Below, piece by piece: positions 1 to 9,418 of a stretch of DNA of 64,000 nt (position 1 is its first letter; every line of letters starts with the position of its first letter). The notes beneath the pieces are model-generated. The model ran no database searches. It was not told the DNA's origin and saw nothing but the letters and a program-made list of their open reading frames with translations. The stretch is from positions 20,617 through 84,616 of the forward strand of contig DKQD01000168.1 of NCBI GenBank assembly GCA_002474345.1. Direction: 5' to 3'. The translations under genes and the position numbers were made by a program. This DNA comes from Bacteriovoracaceae bacterium UBA7317 (GTDB lineage: Bacteria > Bdellovibrionota > Bacteriovoracia > Bacteriovoracales > Bacteriovoracaceae).

Positions 1-1
1 T

Positions 2-3000
2 GATGTAGAAGGTGGGAAAGATAACCTTCACCTCGTGAGGCAAATCCGCTACGTGAAGGTTCCTGAAAGCGCCGGTAAATGGTATGGGGTGTACGGCATG
101 ATGACTTTCAGCCGACCTGCAGACTTTGAAGGGAAGGATGACTGGTGTGGAAGATATAATATTTGTAAGTTTGGTTCTGAGCATAATGCTGGTGCAACCT
201 TCACAGGCCTTATCAATTCAACCAATGGCCAAATCTTTTCCCATGAATTTTCAGATACCTTTGGGCAAGTCATTAGGAGTGAGAAACATGGCCTTAACAC
301 TGATGATGAAAGGATTATCTATAAAAATGAATTTAATGAGATGGGGAATGTCATCCGTCAGTACATGCCTTTTTCAACAAACTCTAATACTGGTGGAGCT
401 AAAGACATTTACCAAGAGTTTACCTACCTACAGGGAACTCATAATATTTTATCAAATGTCCAAAAGGATGGTGGCAATGAAATTCATGGGACCCGCTATG
501 CTTACGAAGGTCCTGGTGGGTTAAAAATTGTCAAAACCTTCCCTAGTCCAAGTGGTAGTGGTGACTCAACAATTACTATTTGGAAATCGATCGAAGGAAA
601 ACAGGTTCAAAAAGACCTTCCTAACGGTGGGCGGGTTATTAGCAGGTACAACGCTCATGGGCAGTTAAATTACCTTAGAGATCCTATAGGAGGCGTTACC
701 ACAAAGGCATACAACTCCTTAGGGCAAGTCCTCTGGCAAGCTAAGGGCGACCTTGGAAGAGAAGAGTTTAAATACAATAAGCTTGGAAAAGTTGCTGAAA
801 AGAAAATTGGGACTGGTGAGATAACAGCTTATGCCTACGATAAATTAGGACGTCTTTCAACAGTTGTTAATTCCCAAGGTCAAGCGACCTCTTACTTTTA
901 TAACCCTATGGGCGCGCTCAGAGGAACAGTTGATGGAAATGGAAATTCTGAAATGGTTCAATTCAATGAAGCTCACCAAAAAATCGGAGGAGCCGTTACC
1001 ATTGACGGGCAAGTTTTCACGACAATGGCCGGTGGACTAGCAGGTACAAGTATCCTTCCAACAGGTGATAAGCTTTATACGACAAAGCATATAAAAGGGA
1101 TTAACAGGCAAGTGGCTTTAAATGGACAAGTGGTCGCTGAAACTCTTGACTTTGATCACTTAGGGCAAGCTAAAACCTTAAGATACGCTAATGGTGATGT
1201 AGCGACTGCTAGTTATGATAAGTTTGGGAAAAACGTTGGGCTTACGGTTAAGTGCGGCGATGGAAAAGGCTTTAGTGATGATGGTGAGTGGATCGGAGGA
1301 GGTGGTGGAAAAGTCTGCCATACGGAAACATCGACCTTTAATGATTCTATTGGGAAGCTCACGGGAGTTACTAGGAGTTCAATTCAATCTGAAGGTGAAA
1401 CAGGAGTTGGTGGAGAAGCTGGTTCTGTTTCTCTTACCACAAGTTACTCCTATGATAAGATGGGACGACTTACTAATACCTCGACGAATAAAAATCACAA
1501 CCAAACTTTTTCTTACGATCTTAACTCTAACTTAACGAGTGTTAGGGGAACCGATGCTGTTAATTACTACCATTTTGGAAGCGGCTCTAGCCGCCTAAGT
1601 GGTACCAGTAATGGTGCTAAGTACACGTACGATAAAGCTGGTCGGGTCATAATAAAAGCTGTGTGGGATAAAGGAATTAACTCTTTTAAAACGTGGAAGT
1701 TCACTTACGAGTCCCGCTACAATAAAGTCATAAGGATTGAAGGGCCTGAAGGGACGACGATTTATGAAAGAAACGCGTTGGGTGGTATTGCTAAAACCAT
1801 TAAACCTAATGGTGACATAATTTTAAATATCGGCCCGGGTGTTGAGCTTCGAAAAAATGTTTTAGGGAGTGTCCACGTTTCAGTGAGTGTTGCCCTTATG
1901 GGGAAACAAGTCCACACCTTTACTACGGACGCTACTCCAGCCCAGGCCAGTGCCTTTATGAGAAAGATTGAACACAATAACCACCAGCTTATGGCGGGGA
2001 TGTTTGATCCAGGAACACTTATAGGCTTTTTAAAGTTTTCATACCACAAGTTCTCTCAAGTCTTATCAAGACCCAATTTTGAGCAAGAGCTTCTAAAAGG
2101 AACGTGTATCGTCTTCGCGGTCGGTCTTTTTCTCGGGATGCTTTTTAATATCTTTAGGAAAAGAGCTGTTGGGAAAGTCAAGTGGTGGCATTACCCGATG
2201 ATTGTTTTGATGTTTTCTGTAACAACGGTCCTCCCAGTTCAGGCCCTAGACTCTGGTTACGAAGGAAGGGGTAATTACGAGCTGGGGGCCCAATATTTCC
2301 ACACGGATCATTTGGGTAACACGGCGCTTGTCACAAACGACAAAGGAAGGATCACTTCAAGTGTCGCTTACGACTCTTACGGTAATATCCTTGAACAAGG
2401 ATCTTTTGGTAGGGATAACTTCCCTAATAAATGGGCCCATGCAAAGCATATTAATGAGAGAGGGAAAGATTCAGGGCTTAGTTTAATGGGGGCAAGGATC
2501 TACGACAGGGATGCCAGGCGCTTCCTATCTCCTGACCCGAAATCTGTTTTCCATTCACCTTACAGGTATTCAAGTGACCCTATAGGGAATACTGACCCAA
2601 GTGGTGAAGAACCTTTTACAATCGCCTGTATTGTTATCTTCGCTCTGATTGCGCTCTTTACAACAGGTTACGCCATATCCGGTACATGGAGATTTTGGAG
2701 ATGGGATAAAAAGACGTGGGGCTTTGCCGTCCTAGGGGGGATCGCCGGTGCAGCTTTCGCGGCTGCCGCAGCTTTTGCTCTACCGGCACTCGCAGCAGCC
2801 TGTGCGACAGCGTGTCCTGGTGTGGCCGCCGCCGCGGGTGGTACAGCAAGTGTAACTTCGACCGCCGGTCTTAAGGCCCTGGCCTTCCAAGCGGCCGTTG
2901 CGGGTACATTAGGTGCCGCAGAAGCCGCAGTCGCTAGTATGATTGTTCAGGCAGGCCAGCATTACGTCAACGGAAGGGCCTTTAGTTGGTCGGAGGTCGG

Positions 3001-4603
3001 ACAAGCCGCGGGGATGGGCTTTGTGATGGGCGCCGGATTTACGGCGGCAGGGGCCATTGTTGGCTCTGTTATGAAACCACTGGCGGGGAAAGCTGACGAT
3101 TGGCTTAAAACCGTGGCCAAAGATGGGGCCTCGAAAGCAATGGAAAAAATCAGTAACAAATTGGCTGGAATAGTATCCATGATCGATAACTTTCTATCGG
3201 CAGTCGCGCCGACAGGGTGGCAAGCAGTGAAAAATATGGCCGGGACGATTGGCTCTAAAATAGGAAGGGTTTGTCGGGCGATTCATTCTACGATCATTAA
3301 GCCATTAATAGAAAGGTCGGCTGAAATTATAGCGTCCGCTAAAAAACACTTTGATAATTTTACGGAATGGTTGGGAAATCAGGTGGCGAAGGTTGACGAC
3401 CCGAAATGGCTTAAAGAGTGGATGGACAATCCTGGAAATTGGAAAGGTTACGCTCAAAAAGCCGATTTTGATAAGTTTATTGATGAAAAGGGTATCAAGA
3501 TCTTTAAAAAGGGTATGAAGGACCCCGACAATATGACCATGACCATGGATATGGCGATCCTTGATTTTAAAAAGGCAAAGCTTGAGGCTTCTCTTGATGG
3601 GATTGATGGTTGGCTTAAATCGGCGAAGCAAACTCAAGCTATTAAGGCAGAGATTGCTGAAAACGTAACCAAAAGGGCATCGGCCGCAGCAGACTTTGAT
3701 AAGCTGTTTATTAAGGTAGATGACCTTAGATTTGCAAAACCAATAGAAAATCGCGTTGGTTACGGTAGTTTTAAAAATGCCGCTGATGGAACTCGTTACA
3801 ATATCCACAAATTAAAAGATGGTGGACTTGAAGTTGTGACAAGGGGAAGTAAGTCGGTCGTTATCCCGAAAGACACTATTGAAACAGGGTTTTTCATGAC
3901 TGATGATGCCTACAATGCGATTAAGGCAAAACATGGCGATGGTATCGCTGACTTCTTAAAGAGCCGAAGTAGTACTCAGGGTGGACCGGTTTTAAAAGCT
4001 GAGAACGTCGGTGACTTTAAATGGGGGCGAGTCGATCCTGATTTTGCTAAACAAGTTCAGCAGTTAACTAACGTACCAACATTTATTCCGGCCCTAGACC
4101 ATACGGCCCTTGTGGCGATGACGGGGATGGGGGCCACGGCCTGTGTGACGACATTGTGTATGGATATAAAAACACAAAAAGCGGACGCGCTAGAAAAGGC
4201 AACAGCAGCAGTGAATGATTTTGGTGATGCTTATTCTTCGACGGTTTCGAAGATTAAAAAGGGTTGTGCTACCTCACCTCATGAAGAGGGGTGTGCTGCC
4301 GTTAGAGGAGATGCGTTTGGTCTTGTTTGGTTCGATGACCTTTTAAGCTTAGCTGGAAGCCCAACTTCAGTGGCGGCATGGTTTGAAATGTTATTTACAT
4401 ACGGATACACGAGTGACTCAGGGCTTGATGCTGTTTATGGAGGTAATAAAAATATCCGAAACGCTATGAGAGCAGGGTTAAGGTCTAGTACAACAGGTGT
4501 GACAAGTTGGGTTATGAGCCCGCTTATTCCCGATAATAGTGCTGGACCAGGTGCTTGGGGTAGCGCTGGCTGTGATCCTAATGACAAAACCTGTGGTCAT
4601 TAA
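2..4603 (+). CDS. RHS repeat-associated core domain protein, 5' truncated by window edge
   Basis: The frame is open from base 2, so the real start lies outside the window; the GTG at 35 is only the first start codon inside it. Counting from that GTG, YD/RHS repeats (RYNAHGQL, YNSLGQVL, YDKLGRLS) run through about residues 195-600. Two hydrophobic segments lie near 690-709 and 720-738. The RHS core (about 752-860) runs from YFHTDHLGNTALV through GARIYDRDARRFLSPDP to DPSGEEP. A hydrophobic Ala/Gly-rich stretch follows, then about 500 residues I cannot assign. RHS proteins typically present a variable C-terminal toxin or effector released at the core; whether this tail is toxic is unknown, and no immunity gene is obvious downstream. 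Base composition is richer in G+C than the neighbours, especially at 2.7-3.1 kb. Strong terminators follow. Confidence 0.9.
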   Translation, partial: DVEGGKDNLHLVRQIRYVKVPESAGKWYGVYGMMTFSRPADFEGKDDWCGRYNICKFGSEHNAGATFTGLINSTNGQIFSHEFSDTFGQVIRSEKHGLNTDDERIIYKNEFNEMGNVIRQYMPFSTNSNTGGAKDIYQEFTYLQGTHNILSNVQKDGGNEIHGTRYAYEGPGGLKIVKTFPSPSGSGDSTITIWKSIEGKQVQKDLPNGGRVISRYNAHGQLNYLRDPIGGVTTKAYNSLGQVLWQAKGDLGREEFKYNKLGKVAEKKIGTGEITAYAYDKLGRLSTVVNSQGQATSYFYNPMGALRGTVDGNGNSEMVQFNEAHQKIGGAVTIDGQVFTTMAGGLAGTSILPTGDKLYTTKHIKGINRQVALNGQVVAETLDFDHLGQAKTLRYANGDVATASYDKFGKNVGLTVKCGDGKGFSDDGEWIGGGGGKVCHTETSTFNDSIGKLTGVTRSSIQSEGETGVGGEAGSVSLTTSYSYDKMGRLTNTSTNKNHNQTFSYDLNSNLTSVRGTDAVNYYHFGSGSSRLSGTSNGAKYTYDKAGRVIIKAVWDKGINSFKTWKFTYESRYNKVIRIEGPEGTTIYERNALGGIAKTIKPNGDIILNIGPGVELRKNVLGSVHVSVSVALMGKQVHTFTTDATPAQASAFMRKIEHNNHQLMAGMFDPGTLIGFLKFSYHKFSQVLSRPNFEQELLKGTCIVFAVGLFLGMLFNIFRKRAVGKVKWWHYPMIVLMFSVTTVLPVQALDSGYEGRGNYELGAQYFHTDHLGNTALVTNDKGRITSSVAYDSYGNILEQGSFGRDNFPNKWAHAKHINERGKDSGLSLMGARIYDRDARRFLSPDPKSVFHSPYRYSSDPIGNTDPSGEEPFTIACIVIFALIALFTTGYAISGTWRFWRWDKKTWGFAVLGGIAGAAFAAAAAFALPALAAACATACPGVAAAAGGTASVTSTAGLKALAFQAAVAGTLGAAEAAVASMIVQAGQHYVNGRAFSWSEVGQAAGMGFVMGAGFTAAGAIVGSVMKPLAGKADDWLKTVAKDGASKAMEKISNKLAGIVSMIDNFLSAVAPTGWQAVKNMAGTIGSKIGRVCRAIHSTIIKPLIERSAEIIASAKKHFDNFTEWLGNQVAKVDDPKWLKEWMDNPGNWKGYAQKADFDKFIDEKGIKIFKKGMKDPDNMTMTMDMAILDFKKAKLEASLDGIDGWLKSAKQTQAIKAEIAENVTKRASAAADFDKLFIKVDDLRFAKPIENRVGYGSFKNAADGTRYNIHKLKDGGLEVVTRGSKSVVIPKDTIETGFFMTDDAYNAIKAKHGDGIADFLKSRSSTQGGPVLKAENVGDFKWGRVDPDFAKQVQQLTNVPTFIPALDHTALVAMTGMGATACVTTLCMDIKTQKADALEKATAAVNDFGDAYSSTVSKIKKGCATSPHEEGCAAVRGDAFGLVWFDDLLSLAGSPTSVAAWFEMLFTYGYTSDSGLDAVYGGNKNIRNAMRAGLRSSTTGVTSWVMSPLIPDNSAGPGAWGSAGCDPNDKTCGH

Positions 4604-4620
4604 TACGCAAATCTAAAAAA

Positions 4621-4653
4621 CATCTTCCAGCGGCTTTGACCCGCTGGAAGATT
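4621..4653. terminator. Strong hairpin after the RHS gene
   Basis: A perfect 12-bp stem (ATCTTCCAGCGG paired with CCGCTGGAAGAT, 4622-4633 with 4641-4652) has a 7-base loop. It begins 18 bases after the RHS stop codon. An A-tract precedes it, giving a T-tract on the opposite strand, so it may work in both directions. Confidence 0.7.
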
Positions 4654-4673
4654 AAAAAGGAAAAAATGCTAAG

Positions 4674-4710
4674 AAAAGAAAGGGAAACACAATGTTTCCC
4701 TTTCTTTTTT
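4674..4710 (+). terminator. Rho-independent terminator
   Basis: A perfect 16-bp stem (4674-4689 with 4693-4708) encloses a 3-base CAA loop and is followed by more T residues. It is the second hairpin in series after the RHS gene, so read-through into the next gene should be low. Confidence 0.85.
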
Positions 4711-4838
4711 CCAGGGGCCCTGAGGGGCGTTTTTTAACCCTTAACGAGGTTTCTTGAACAGGGGATAGGTTTATTAATGCCTTTGAAACATAAATAAGGT
4801 CTATTTGTGCTCGCATTTCTGTTTTTAAAATTTAGGGG

Positions 4839-4844
4839 TATAAT
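4839..4844 (+). promoter_or_regulatory. Putative -10 box (TATAAT)
   Basis: A perfect TATAAT lies 33 bases before the ATG of the next gene and downstream of the double terminator. No good -35 hexamer is visible at the usual spacing. Confidence 0.4.
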
Positions 4845-4877
4845 CTTACGGTTAAGATCCTAGCTTTGGAAGGTAAA

Positions 4878-5450
4878 ATGGACGTTTTTGTTCACGAAGA
4901 TAAGGTTGGTTTTAGAAGGAGGCTTTTTGGGGTCATCACTTTATCGATGGCCTTGATTATTACTCTTCTCTTAGTTGACTATTTCCATTGCACCTTTGGG
5001 GTAGTCAATGAGTCCTGCGGTCAAACCTATCCGGGGATGGAAAATCAAAATAAAAGCCTCATTGATACTCCTCTTCCCATTGGTATTTTCTTTATCTTTG
5101 TCTTGACGGTCGTTGGTGGCTTTTTTGGCTTTTTTCACGGTAAGCAAGTTGTGAGCCGCGGTCACTTAATGGTTGAAAGGTATATCTTTTGGATCCGTTT
5201 TAGTAGAGCGAGCCTCGCTAACCTCACAGACTATAATGAAGTCAGGGTCACGAGCCAAAAGGGCTTTGGAAAGATGACTTATCATTTAATAAGGACCCCT
5301 GAAAGGGATGTTTTTTTAATTGAGCTTGTGGGGATTAAGGGAAAGAGGATTGTCGCTTACTTACAAGACGCTGTCATTGCCAAGGCCTATACGGATAATT
5401 TAGTCAAGGCGACGGGCTTTCCTTTAAAAGAGGTCTTAGTTCCCAACTGA
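4878..5450 (+). CDS. Membrane protein of unknown function
   Basis: The ATG at 4878 is preceded by GGAAGG four bases upstream. A TTG four codons earlier overlaps that ribosome binding site and is less likely. The protein has about 190 residues. It has a basic N-terminus, a membrane segment near residues 18-38, a short loop with two Cys (VNESCGQTYPG), a second segment near 75-97, and a cytoplasmic C-terminal half of about 95 residues (from the VVSRGHLMVERYIFW stretch onward) that resembles the PH-like domains found behind two-helix membrane anchors. That resemblance is only an impression. It stands alone between terminators and converges on the duplicated lipoprotein gene. I do not recognise the family. 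Confidence 0.7.
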   Translation: MDVFVHEDKVGFRRRLFGVITLSMALIITLLLVDYFHCTFGVVNESCGQTYPGMENQNKSLIDTPLPIGIFFIFVLTVVGGFFGFFHGKQVVSRGHLMVERYIFWIRFSRASLANLTDYNEVRVTSQKGFGKMTYHLIRTPERDVFLIELVGIKGKRIVAYLQDAVIAKAYTDNLVKATGFPLKEVLVPN

Positions 5451-5516
5451 TTTATTTTTTAGCTTTGCCTAAGGTCTGGGGTTAGAGCGTCCGCTTTATC
5501 GTTTTTTCCCTTTATT

Positions 5517-6860
5517 TTATAAACGGAAAAAGTCATTGTGGTCGACTTTTTTGAAGCTCACCTTATAAAAAGTTATTTTTACTTTAAGGTCTTCTATATC
5601 CTCAAGTTCAGGATTTTTTGACTTCATTATGGATTCGGCCATTACAAGTGATTTGCTTTCTAGGTTAAAAACAATCTTTAGCGTTTTTCCTTTTGCACTT
5701 TCAAAAACTTCTAAAAGTGTTATGCCATTTCTTTTGCTCACTTTAAAAGTCATATCATCGAGATTTTGAAGCCCGAGGAAGTACTTATTATCTTCGATGA
5801 AGACTCTTCTTTCAGGGTCCTCTTTGGTAGCGCCTTTAAAAAATTCGGCCTTATGGCAAAAGTCACTTTTACTTACTTTAGGTACGGCAAATGAGGCCTG
5901 GAGTCTTTCAACTTTATCTTCTAATATGTCTAAAGTTGTTGTTTCAATTTGGACGGATGACTCACAAATAAGGTCTTCTTCTAGGTCTTTTTTATTTAGT
6001 ATCTTAATTTTTCCGAGGATCGTAACCTGAGACCCCACCTTGTCAAAATTAAACCTTTCTACCCAGTCCTTTTTTATGCTGTCTAAAAGAAAGAGCCCTT
6101 CTTCCTTTGAAACAGTGGTATCTTCTTCTTTTAAAACGTCCTCTTTTAGTTTTTTTGAAGCGGGAGTTTCAATAGTGGTTTGATAAATTTGACTGAGGTC
6201 AGCTTTTTTAAGCTCGATTTTGTCAAAAATAATGGTTCTTTTTCTATTGATTAACTCATCAAAAAAGAAAATTTCTACTTTTTTAAGCTCTTTTTTAGTG
6301 AGGTTAATGACCGTTTTCTTTGTTTTTAAACCGTCTTCTAGGACTTCTACGATAGTCAAAACCTCTTCATTTTTACTTTTTAAAAGTTCAAAGGTGGTGT
6401 CATCCAGGTTTTTTAACTTAACAATTTCAAAATCTTCCTGATTCGTAAGAAGCGTTTTTTTCGGTTTTAAGGCAAAAGGGCCTTGGCAAAGGGCCTCTTC
6501 TTTTGATTGGGTTAGTTTTTCTAGGTTGAATTTAACCGATTCGTATAAACCGTCTTCAGCTTTTAAAAGAGTCTCTTTGGACTCTACTTTAAACTCACAA
6601 AGCTCATCTTTGCTTGTTCCTATCATACGAATTTGAAAGCCTTGTTTTCCAAAGTGTTCTTTTTTGGCCCATTCTTTTTGGATTTCTTTTAGGTAAGCTA
6701 ATCCTTTTTCTTTTGAAGGCACGCTCTTTTTTTCGGTGACTTCCTTTTTTTCACTAACTTCTGTGTTTTGGACTTTTTGAATAATTCTTTTTTCTCTTAC
6801 TTGATTACAGCTTGTAAAAATCAAAACAAAGGATACGAGAATTATTGTTTTCATTTTCAA
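5517..6860 (-). CDS. Lipoprotein with internal duplication, unknown function
   Basis: A TTG start is supported by GGAG six bases upstream; an ATG two codons later would be 12 bases from it. The N-terminus is a lipoprotein signal with lipobox FTSC (Cys about residue 18), then a Glu/Lys/Val-rich linker. The rest is two copies of one domain of roughly 190 residues. Copy 1 starts KEKGLAYLKEIQKEW and copy 2 starts KEEGLFLLDSIKKDW. Each continues through a QIRMIGTSK/QVTILGKIK strand, a conserved Cys-bearing segment (CQGPFA/CHKAEF), a LKNLDDTTFEL/LQNLDDMTFKV motif, and a closing IELKKAD/VSFKKVD strand. The family is not recognised. It probably sits in the outer membrane facing the periplasm or the surface. 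Confidence 0.75.
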   Translation of the reverse strand: MKMKTIILVSFVLIFTSCNQVREKRIIQKVQNTEVSEKKEVTEKKSVPSKEKGLAYLKEIQKEWAKKEHFGKQGFQIRMIGTSKDELCEFKVESKETLLKAEDGLYESVKFNLEKLTQSKEEALCQGPFALKPKKTLLTNQEDFEIVKLKNLDDTTFELLKSKNEEVLTIVEVLEDGLKTKKTVINLTKKELKKVEIFFFDELINRKRTIIFDKIELKKADLSQIYQTTIETPASKKLKEDVLKEEDTTVSKEEGLFLLDSIKKDWVERFNFDKVGSQVTILGKIKILNKKDLEEDLICESSVQIETTTLDILEDKVERLQASFAVPKVSKSDFCHKAEFFKGATKEDPERRVFIEDNKYFLGLQNLDDMTFKVSKRNGITLLEVFESAKGKTLKIVFNLESKSLVMAESIMKSKNPELEDIEDLKVKITFYKVSFKKVDHNDFFRL

Positions 6861-7031
6861 AATAGTCTCCTTATGAAAAATGAAAAAGCGATTACTCTTT
6901 AACTAGCAAAGGTCATGCCAAGCTTAAAGCTATATAATTATTGGGTTTTTTAAGCTTTATGTGTATAAAGTTTTAACAGGTGATAAAAAAATAATCAGAC
7001 AGAAATTTTTTTAGAATTAAATATTGAGAGT

Positions 7032-9005
7032 TTAGGCGGCTTCTTTTTTAATAATTTTATAGGGGTCTACCAGGTTATTCACGAGGGCCGCTTCCGTTAG
7101 CTTATCTTTTGACGGCATCTGCTTTAAGAGGTCAGACAATTTGTGGTATTTTTCGGAGCGCTTAGTTTCTCCCACCACTTTAAATAAATAAGAAAGAAGG
7201 AGGCTTCGGTTCATTAAAAGCTCAATGATTCGATCGTACTCGGCGTAAAGGCGCGCTTTTTTGGGAGCGTTTGCGATCTTTTCCTTGTCGAGGTCATCCA
7301 CATTTCTCACTAAAAAGACGTACTCCAAAACATTGACCATGAGTCTGTCGATATCTTTCACCTTTTCTTTGAGGGACTCTTCAAAGTTATCGGGAAGCTC
7401 GTAGCCAACTCCAGGTGCCATATCATAGGAGTGGAGGATGTTTAAGGTCTCGGCGTATTGGATTAATGTCTCAATAAACTGAGTGAGGACATTGACCGCT
7501 ACGATCTGATGGGAGTGGACGTCCTTACCTTTTTCCTGCTCTACCAAAAACTTGGATTTGGTTGAAATAATATGGAGGTTGTTTAAGTCCTTAAACTGGC
7601 CTTTTTCAAAGAGGTTAAAGATTAAGTTAAGGTTTTTATTGATTTCCTCAGTCTTAAGCTCACCGGCCTCAGGCCCTACAAATTTTTCCAAGGTAAAAAC
7701 GCAAAGCTTAATAAACTCCGAAATCCACTTGGATAAATCCTCTTTATTTTGAACAGGGAGGATGTCCATCATAGTGGCAAAGCTCTGGCCCTTTTCCTTA
7801 ATTTCAAGGTTTTCTCCTTCAGCTTCGGTTATGTCTTCCACTAAAAACATAATTTTTTCGACAAGGTTGTCGTTTCCTAAAATAGGGGCGTAGTCTAAAA
7901 GAAGCACCCGCCCTTGGGTTTTTTGCTCATCGGGGTGGGTGACCTTTTGGGGAAGGTCCCCTTGATGGAAGAGAAAATCCGTATCGTCGCCTCCGAAAAT
8001 ATTCTTCCAGGCATTGAGAATCAGCCTCTTTTCGGTGCTTGAATCTTTTAGGTGGAAAAAGAGGAGCTTGAGTCCATTTTCACCGACGATGTCTTTGCCA
8101 AAAAGCGTTTTAGAGTATTCACTGACGGGAGGAAGGACCATGCCCCGGGAATCCGTCACAAATATGGCCTTTTGGACATTTAAAAGCATGGTCTCTGTTT
8201 TCTTGAGGAGGTCGTTAAGCTCTTCCGTCCTCTTTTCAACCGTGACCTTAAGGTTTTTGTTCATGCTGTTTAGCTCATTGTTAAGCCCCTCAATCTTTTT
8301 AACGTTTTCACCAATTTCCTCTTTTGAAGTTTTAAGATTATCAACCATAAAGTTAATGGAGCTCTCAAGCGCGTTGAGCTCATTTTTATCAACCTTGCTA
8401 AGTCCCAGTGAAATCGTTTTTAAATCATCGAGCTTGATTGACTGGGCCTGGGTTGCAAGGGAGGATAAAGGGTTTACAAGCTTTTTTTTAAAGACCCATA
8501 AAAAGATGGTAAAAAGAATGAGGGACTTAACGAGGGCAAAGAGGATTAAAATAAAAACGTGCATTTTAACCCTTTCAACTGCCGCCATATTGCTGTAGTA
8601 GATCTTAAGGTAGCCAACTAACTCCGGGCCTGAGTCAGTTTTTTTCATGAGAGGATAGTCAAGGCCAAAAAACTCCTTTTTATGGGCGTTTTTAGGTTTT
8701 TCTGCCAGCAATTCATCTTCAGGAGACAAGATTCTAACCCCTGAAATAATGTTAGAGTCCAGGATACTTGAGACAATGATGTCCCTGTTTTCCTCGTCTT
8801 CAGCGTAAAGCGCTTCGGCCATCGCATCTTTAATAAGGTGTTGGAATTGATTGATGTCTTTAACAACATCACCTTTAGCTGAAGTAAAGTCCGCTGCAAT
8901 TTGGAGACCCGTTATAATTAAATTAAAGGCGAAGTAAATCGTAAAAATGATTTTAAAGCATTTTAAGGCAAGAGAGTTTTTATGGGTTAATTCCTCTTTT
9001 TCCAT
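7032..9005 (-). CDS. Membrane PAS sensor protein lacking a kinase ATPase domain
   Basis: The protein has 657 residues. A membrane helix near 17-37, an extracytoplasmic sensor of about 110 residues, a second helix near 148-170, a HAMP-like linker, and a coiled coil with the KRTEELN signature near 255-270 lead into a PAS domain (about 270-395) ending in MFLVEDITEAE. That PAS closely resembles those of the three large kinases at 51-61 kb (shared PPVSEYS.LFG and IMF.VEDITE elements). The remaining 260 residues are helical. A segment around NNLHIISTKSKFL aligns by eye with the Hpt helix of the kinases but lacks the Lys-Gly of HTLKGNSR. No N-box or G-box of a histidine kinase ATPase is present. It may be a degenerate scaffold or signal modulator. 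Confidence 0.8.
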   Translation of the reverse strand: MEKEELTHKNSLALKCFKIIFTIYFAFNLIITGLQIAADFTSAKGDVVKDINQFQHLIKDAMAEALYAEDEENRDIIVSSILDSNIISGVRILSPEDELLAEKPKNAHKKEFFGLDYPLMKKTDSGPELVGYLKIYYSNMAAVERVKMHVFILILFALVKSLILFTIFLWVFKKKLVNPLSSLATQAQSIKLDDLKTISLGLSKVDKNELNALESSINFMVDNLKTSKEEIGENVKKIEGLNNELNSMNKNLKVTVEKRTEELNDLLKKTETMLLNVQKAIFVTDSRGMVLPPVSEYSKTLFGKDIVGENGLKLLFFHLKDSSTEKRLILNAWKNIFGGDDTDFLFHQGDLPQKVTHPDEQKTQGRVLLLDYAPILGNDNLVEKIMFLVEDITEAEGENLEIKEKGQSFATMMDILPVQNKEDLSKWISEFIKLCVFTLEKFVGPEAGELKTEEINKNLNLIFNLFEKGQFKDLNNLHIISTKSKFLVEQEKGKDVHSHQIVAVNVLTQFIETLIQYAETLNILHSYDMAPGVGYELPDNFEESLKEKVKDIDRLMVNVLEYVFLVRNVDDLDKEKIANAPKKARLYAEYDRIIELLMNRSLLLSYLFKVVGETKRSEKYHKLSDLLKQMPSKDKLTEAALVNNLVDPYKIIKKEAA

Positions 9006-9041
9006 AGTTTTACCATCGGAGGAATGGGGAATAAACTAAAA

Positions 9042-9069
9042 AAATCGACTATAAAAAACCAATTTTTTA
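9042..9069 (-). promoter_or_regulatory. Possible sigma-28 (FliA)-like promoter for the PAS sensor gene
   Basis: On the minus strand TAAA is followed after 16 bases by GTCGATTT, close to the FliA pattern TAAA-N15-GCCGATAA. It lies about 37 bases upstream of the ATG. Similar elements precede three related kinase genes, which is the main reason to list it. Confidence 0.35.
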
Positions 9070-9211
9070 TTAAGATCTAACTAAAGCTCACTAAATATGA
9101 TGAAAGTCATTTTAAAAACAGAAAAACACAAAAGGAACTTTAGAACAAAGCTCCTTTTATTATGAAAAACTTTTTGAATAATCCGTTATTTCAAAAAGGT
9201 TATTTCTTTTG

Positions 9212-9418
9212 TTACAGCGTTCCCGTTATATCAACATTATCAAGACAAATAATTTCCACTGAGCGCCTTGGGTCAGGTATAACCTTTGGCACTGGAAATT
9301 GATTTTCTCCGCAAACCACCTCTTTATCACTAGCTACTGTCACTGTTTGCTTTGACCCAACAAAAGTTGAACCAATAACCAAAAACAAAGCAATTAACAA
9401 AGCTCCTAATTTTTTCAT
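9212..9418 (-). CDS. Small secreted protein, unknown function
   Basis: The product has 68 residues. Residues 1-23 form a classical signal peptide (MKKLGALLIALFLVIGS). The mature part is about 45 residues with two Cys (EVVCGEN and EIICLDN) that could form one disulfide. The ribosome binding site contains an unbroken run of eight G, ten bases upstream of the ATG. The gene sits alone between the PAS sensor and the hydrolase. No family is recognised. Confidence 0.6.
   Translation of the reverse strand: MKKLGALLIALFLVIGSTFVGSKQTVTVASDKEVVCGENQFPVPKVIPDPRRSVEIICLDNVDITGTL

Noticed and set aside
4866-4877. TTG start for the membrane protein
   Set aside because: It overlaps the GGAAGG that serves the ATG at 4878.
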